Source: DASUGC01 sp035606665 | GTDB lineage: Bacteria > Acidobacteriota > Vicinamibacteria > Vicinamibacterales > SCN-69-37 | Direction: 5' to 3' | Assembly: GCA_035606665.1 (NCBI GenBank) | Contig: DATNEY010000051.1 | Span: 1-63,269 of the forward strand | Length of the DNA: 63,269 bases | In this document: piece after piece, positions 60,444 to 63,269 of the stretch | Layout of the letters: each line of letters opens with the position of its first letter | How positions within the stretch are numbered: position 1 is the first letter of the stretch | Position numbers and translations under genes: made by a program | Notes under the pieces: generated by a model | What the model saw: only the letters and a program-made list of their open reading frames with translations | What the model was told of the DNA's origin: nothing | Database searches by the model: none

Positions 60444-61409
60444 TTAGCGGGCATCGGTCAAAGCAGCGAGCGTTTCCGGCGCCACATTGCCGCCGCTCAG
60501 AATCGCGACGACGACTTCGGACTGGTCCGCGAGCGGACTTCCCGGTGGCGGCCAGAGCGTCGCGGCAACCGTGGCAGCGCCGCTCGGTTCCACCACCTGC
60601 TTCGCCTCGTGAAACAGCCACAGCGCCGCGCGCGCAATCTGCGCGTCGTCCACCGTGACGACGGCGTCGACGAAGGCTTTGACGTGCTCGAACGTGTGAT
60701 CGCCGGGTCGTACGGGCATCAGTCCGTCGGCGATGGACACGGTCTTGTCGAGCGTGACTGGATGACCTGCCGCGAGGGACACGCTCATCTTTGCGGCGCC
60801 CGCGGGCTCGACGCCAACGACCTTCACGTCCGGACGAGCCTGTTTGATGGCTGCGGCCACGCCAGAAACGAGGCCGCCGCCGCCAACGGGCACGGCAACG
60901 ATGGACACGTTCGGTACCTGCTCGAGGATTTCAAGGCCGCAGGTGCCTTGTCCTTCGATGATCCACTCGTGATCGAACGGCGGCACCATCGTGAGTCCCC
61001 GCTCGGCGGCGATCGTCTCCGCGCGCTTCCGACGATCGATTGACGTCGTCCCTTCGAGAACGACTTCGGCGCCCCATCGCTTCACACCGGCGACCTTCAC
61101 GGCGGGAGCGTTCGTCGGCATCACGATGACCGCCGGCGCGCCGAGCTTCGATGCCGCCAAGGCCACCGCCTGGCCGTGATTACCGGAGGAGAACGTGATG
61201 ACGCCGCGCTTCAACTGCTCCGCGGACAGGCGCTTGAGCATGTTCGTGGCGCCGCGGATCTTGAAGGCGCCGCCCGGCTGCTGGGGCTCGCACTTGAGCC
61301 ACAGCGGCCGGCCCGCAAAGTCGGAGACGTCGATGACGGGCGTGCGGCGCGCGATCGAACTGATGCGCGCCGCAGCATCACGAATTGAAGAGAGGGAGAC
61401 CAAAGACAC
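60444..61409 (-). CDS. PLP-dependent serine/threonine dehydratase family enzyme
   Basis: A 321-residue fold-type II PLP enzyme. The PLP lysine is in GGAFKIRGA near residue 50, the phosphate-binding loop is VGGGGLVSG near 170, and SSGNHGQAVA is the substrate loop. Threonine dehydratase, serine racemase and related enzymes share this size; the family fits better than cysteine synthase, but substrate is unresolved. The start was set at GTG 61409. An in-frame ATG at 61514 lies inside the upstream hydrolase gene and would add an Arg/Ser-rich tail. It follows the dienelactone hydrolase gene by about 25 nt, on the same strand. Confidence 0.88.
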   Translation of the reverse strand: MSLVSLSSIRDAAARISSIARRTPVIDVSDFAGRPLWLKCEPQQPGGAFKIRGATNMLKRLSAEQLKRGVITFSSGNHGQAVALAASKLGAPAVIVMPTNAPAVKVAGVKRWGAEVVLEGTTSIDRRKRAETIAAERGLTMVPPFDHEWIIEGQGTCGLEILEQVPNVSIVAVPVGGGGLVSGVAAAIKQARPDVKVVGVEPAGAAKMSVSLAAGHPVTLDKTVSIADGLMPVRPGDHTFEHVKAFVDAVVTVDDAQIARAALWLFHEAKQVVEPSGAATVAATLWPPPGSPLADQSEVVVAILSGGNVAPETLAALTDAR

Positions 61410-61434
61410 GGGAAGGACAGGTAACGAACTGGTT

Positions 61435-62349
61435 CTATTTGAGGTGCTTCTGGAAGAACGCGATCGTGACCGGCCACGCCTGTTCTGACGCCTTGAGATT
61501 CGCGCCGCCCGCACCCGCCTGGCTGCCCATGAAGCCGTGCGTCGCGTTCTCGAAGATGTGCTTCTCGTACGACTTCTTCAGCTTCTTCATGGCCTCTTCC
61601 GTGGCGGGGATCGTCGCGCCGATCCGCGCGTCGTTACCTGCATAAAGTCCGAGCACCGGCGCCTTGATCTTCGTGTAGTCCTCGTCGGTCGCGACTTCCG
61701 GACTCGGCCGGCCCGCAGTCGGATTGCCGTAATAGACGACCGCCGCGCCCAGGTTCGGCTGAGCGATCGCGTAGTTGAAGCTCTGCGTACCACCCCAGCA
61801 GAAGCCGACCACACCGGTCTTGCCGTTCGAGGCCGGCAACTTCCGGCCGTATTCCATGGCCGCGTTCAAGCGAGTCGTCATTTCCTCACCGGTCAACGCG
61901 CGAATCGCCTGGCCCACACCCTGACCGAGCGATGCGCTGCCGCCACCGTCCGGCCCCTTGCCGGAGAGGAAGTCGGGAACGATCGCGATGAAGCCGTCCT
62001 GCGCGAGCTGATCTCCGACCGCGCGCGGGATGTCGCGCATGCCGTTGATGTCATGAATCACCAGGACAACGCCGGCTTTGTCCTTGCGTTCTGGATAGAT
62101 GACGAACGAGTTGAGCTTGCCGCCACCGGGCAGCGCGATGTCCACCCATTCGCCGTGTCGCGTCGACTCGGCCAGCGCCTTCGTCGCGTGTGCCGGTGTG
62201 CCGGCCGGGATTCTGTCGTTCCAGGGCACCTCAATCTGTCCCTGCGGCGGCGCGCCGGCCCCGGCTGCCTGTCCCGTACCCTGCGCAAACAGCGTCGCCG
62301 ACGCCAGCATCGCGCTCGAGAGAACCAATGTTGTCGCAAAACGCTTCAT
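61435..62349 (-). CDS. Exported dienelactone hydrolase family protein
   Basis: A 304-residue alpha/beta hydrolase with a signal peptide (about residues 1-23). The nucleophile is a Cys in GFCWGGTQS, as in dienelactone hydrolase, with a likely Asp in YAGNDARIG and His in NATHGFMG. It probably hydrolyses esters or lactones outside the cytoplasm. A strong AGGAGGAG lies 5 nt before the ATG at 62349 and decides the start; an in-frame ATG 9 codons upstream is less suitable. It diverges from the partial acyl-AMP ligase with about 75 nt between. Confidence 0.9.
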   Translation of the reverse strand: MKRFATTLVLSSAMLASATLFAQGTGQAAGAGAPPQGQIEVPWNDRIPAGTPAHATKALAESTRHGEWVDIALPGGGKLNSFVIYPERKDKAGVVLVIHDINGMRDIPRAVGDQLAQDGFIAIVPDFLSGKGPDGGGSASLGQGVGQAIRALTGEEMTTRLNAAMEYGRKLPASNGKTGVVGFCWGGTQSFNYAIAQPNLGAAVVYYGNPTAGRPSPEVATDEDYTKIKAPVLGLYAGNDARIGATIPATEEAMKKLKKSYEKHIFENATHGFMGSQAGAGGANLKASEQAWPVTIAFFQKHLK

Positions 62350-62424
62350 CGCACTCCTCCTGGAGACCTTCCTCACCCTTTCCTCAGCGCTTCGATAGGT
62401 GGGGCCTCAGTATTATTCCCTCAA

Positions 62425-63269
62425 ATGACCCGGCGCACACTCCTCGACTTCTTCGAGGACTTCACCGCTCGCGACGACATGTTCATCGTCCATGACGATG
62501 GATACCGGGTACGCCAGCTGACGTACCGCGAGCTCGGCGCCGAAGCGCGCGCGTTCGCGGCGAAGCTTCAGGCCGCCGGCATCGGCCCCGACGACAAGGT
62601 GGTCATCTGGTCCGAGAACCGGCCCGAGTGGGTGATCGCGCTCTGGGGCTGCCTGCTCGCGAAAGTCGTCATCGTGCCCGTGGACTTCAGAGCCTCGCCG
62701 GATCTCGTCGTCCGGATCGCCGACATCGTGGATGCCAAGTTGATTCTCATTGGTCAGGAGGTCAGCGAGCTGGCCACGACAAGAACCACACAGCGACTCG
62801 ACCAGTGGAACCCGGAACCAGACGCTCGAACCCTGAACCCTGCGCCCGGAACCATTGAACCGACAAGTCTGGCGGAGATCATCTTTACAAGCGGAGCTAC
62901 AGCAGATCCGAAGGGCGTGACGATCACCCATCGCAACGTGCTTGCGAACACGATTCCGATCGAGAAGGAGATCGCGAAGTACCGCCGCTACATGCGGCCG
63001 TTTCACCCGATCCGCTTCCTGAACCTGCTGCCGATGAGCCACATGTTCGGGCAGTCGATGGCGACGTTCGTGCCACCCATGCTCGACGGCACCGTCGTCT
63101 TCTCCCACGGCTACAGCCCCGTCGAGATCCTTCGCCAGATCAAATCCCGCCGCATCTCGGTGCTCGTGTGCGTGCCGAAAGTGCTCGACGTGATGCGCGA
63201 CCACATCGAACGGCTCGTGCCGGCCGCGAAAGAGGACGACGTGCTCGCCGGCAAGCACTTCCTGACGCG
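62425..63269 (+). CDS. AMP-dependent acyl ligase, N-terminal part only
   Basis: The reading frame is open from ATG 62425 to the window end (281 codons) and lacks its C-terminal half. The visible part is the N-terminal ANL domain: TYRELGAEARAFAAKL, WSENRPEWVIALWGCLL and the phosphate loop FTSGATADPKGVTITH, where the usual second Thr-type position reads Ala (SGAT). LNLLPMSHMFGQ fits long-chain acyl-CoA or acyl-ACP ligases. A GGAACCC-type repeat adds about 19 residues before the phosphate loop. Substrate and the remaining domains cannot be seen. Confidence 0.85.
   Translation, partial: MTRRTLLDFFEDFTARDDMFIVHDDGYRVRQLTYRELGAEARAFAAKLQAAGIGPDDKVVIWSENRPEWVIALWGCLLAKVVIVPVDFRASPDLVVRIADIVDAKLILIGQEVSELATTRTTQRLDQWNPEPDARTLNPAPGTIEPTSLAEIIFTSGATADPKGVTITHRNVLANTIPIEKEIAKYRRYMRPFHPIRFLNLLPMSHMFGQSMATFVPPMLDGTVVFSHGYSPVEILRQIKSRRISVLVCVPKVLDVMRDHIERLVPAAKEDDVLAGKHFLT
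62807..62864. repeat. GAACCCTGAACC repeat inside the partial ligase gene
   Basis: GGAACCCGGAACCAGACGC, then further CGAACCCTGAACCC words. In frame, encoding WNPEPDARTLNPAPGTIEP. The opposite-strand form of this family occurs in the S41 peptidase gene at 15473. Confidence 0.85.

Overview
The window is about 63 kb of high-GC bacterial chromosome, densely packed with short intergenic gaps. Its gene families point to Acidobacteriota, most likely a Vicinamibacteria-type soil lineage: an acidobacterial VWFA-related protein, a CBM9/DUF5916 outer-membrane-type protein, a tricorn-like S41 peptidase, a sortilin-like BNR-repeat protein and many secreted hydrolases. This is inferred from family content; no rRNA gene or marker phylogeny is available here.

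Layout. 1-4.5 kb: end of an M3 peptidase, truA with a CTG start, an exported cytochrome c, a universal stress protein, and a minus-strand operon of exported peroxiredoxin, pdxH and a LOG-family protein. The peroxiredoxin reads through an in-frame UGA at the expected active-site position and has a bSECIS-like hairpin just downstream, so it is probably a selenoprotein. 4.5-22 kb: an exported repeat protein, an acyl-AMP ligase/carrier/acyltransferase fusion, glutamate dehydrogenase, a WYL regulator, and secreted peptidases and hydrolases. 22-28 kb: tRNA-Leu(UAG) and the proteostasis run tig-clpP-clpX-lon. 28-30.3 kb: a REP-associated tyrosine transposase (RAYT) flanked by near-perfect palindromes, then an M28 peptidase.

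30.3-39.7 kb is the most striking part. A winged-helix/FHA gene diverges from a translationally coupled operon: FHA protein, 31-residue membrane peptide, PP2C phosphatase with a beta-helix ectodomain, Ser/Thr kinase with a helical-repeat ectodomain, a single polypeptide fusing a SEDS (RodA/FtsW) glycosyltransferase to a class B PBP transpeptidase, and a second FHA protein. It resembles the actinobacterial fhaA-pstP-rodA-pbpA-pkn locus, with the two wall polymerase parts fused and different sensor domains. An ABC-F ATPase, a small membrane protein and two L,D-transpeptidases follow (39.7-44.2 kb).

44.2-50.9 kb: two divergent esterase-like genes, the second leading a run of ATP-grasp enzyme, YbdK-like carboxylate-amine ligase, M29-like aminopeptidase, a second ATP-grasp-like protein and a membrane-anchored FkbM/METTL24-like methyltransferase. 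This looks like an uncharacterised peptide or amide biosynthesis pathway. 50.9-63.3 kb: small lipoproteins, a PilZ protein, a large RecB-like nuclease/RNase H-like/SF1 helicase fusion, two acyl-AMP ligases (one cut by the window end), a sortilin-like protein, a PLP-dependent dehydratase and an exported dienelactone hydrolase.

Across the window there are several families of short palindromic (REP-like) elements and a GGTTCAGGGTTC-type repeat. At least eight copies lie in frame inside conserved genes, where they encode extra linker peptides.
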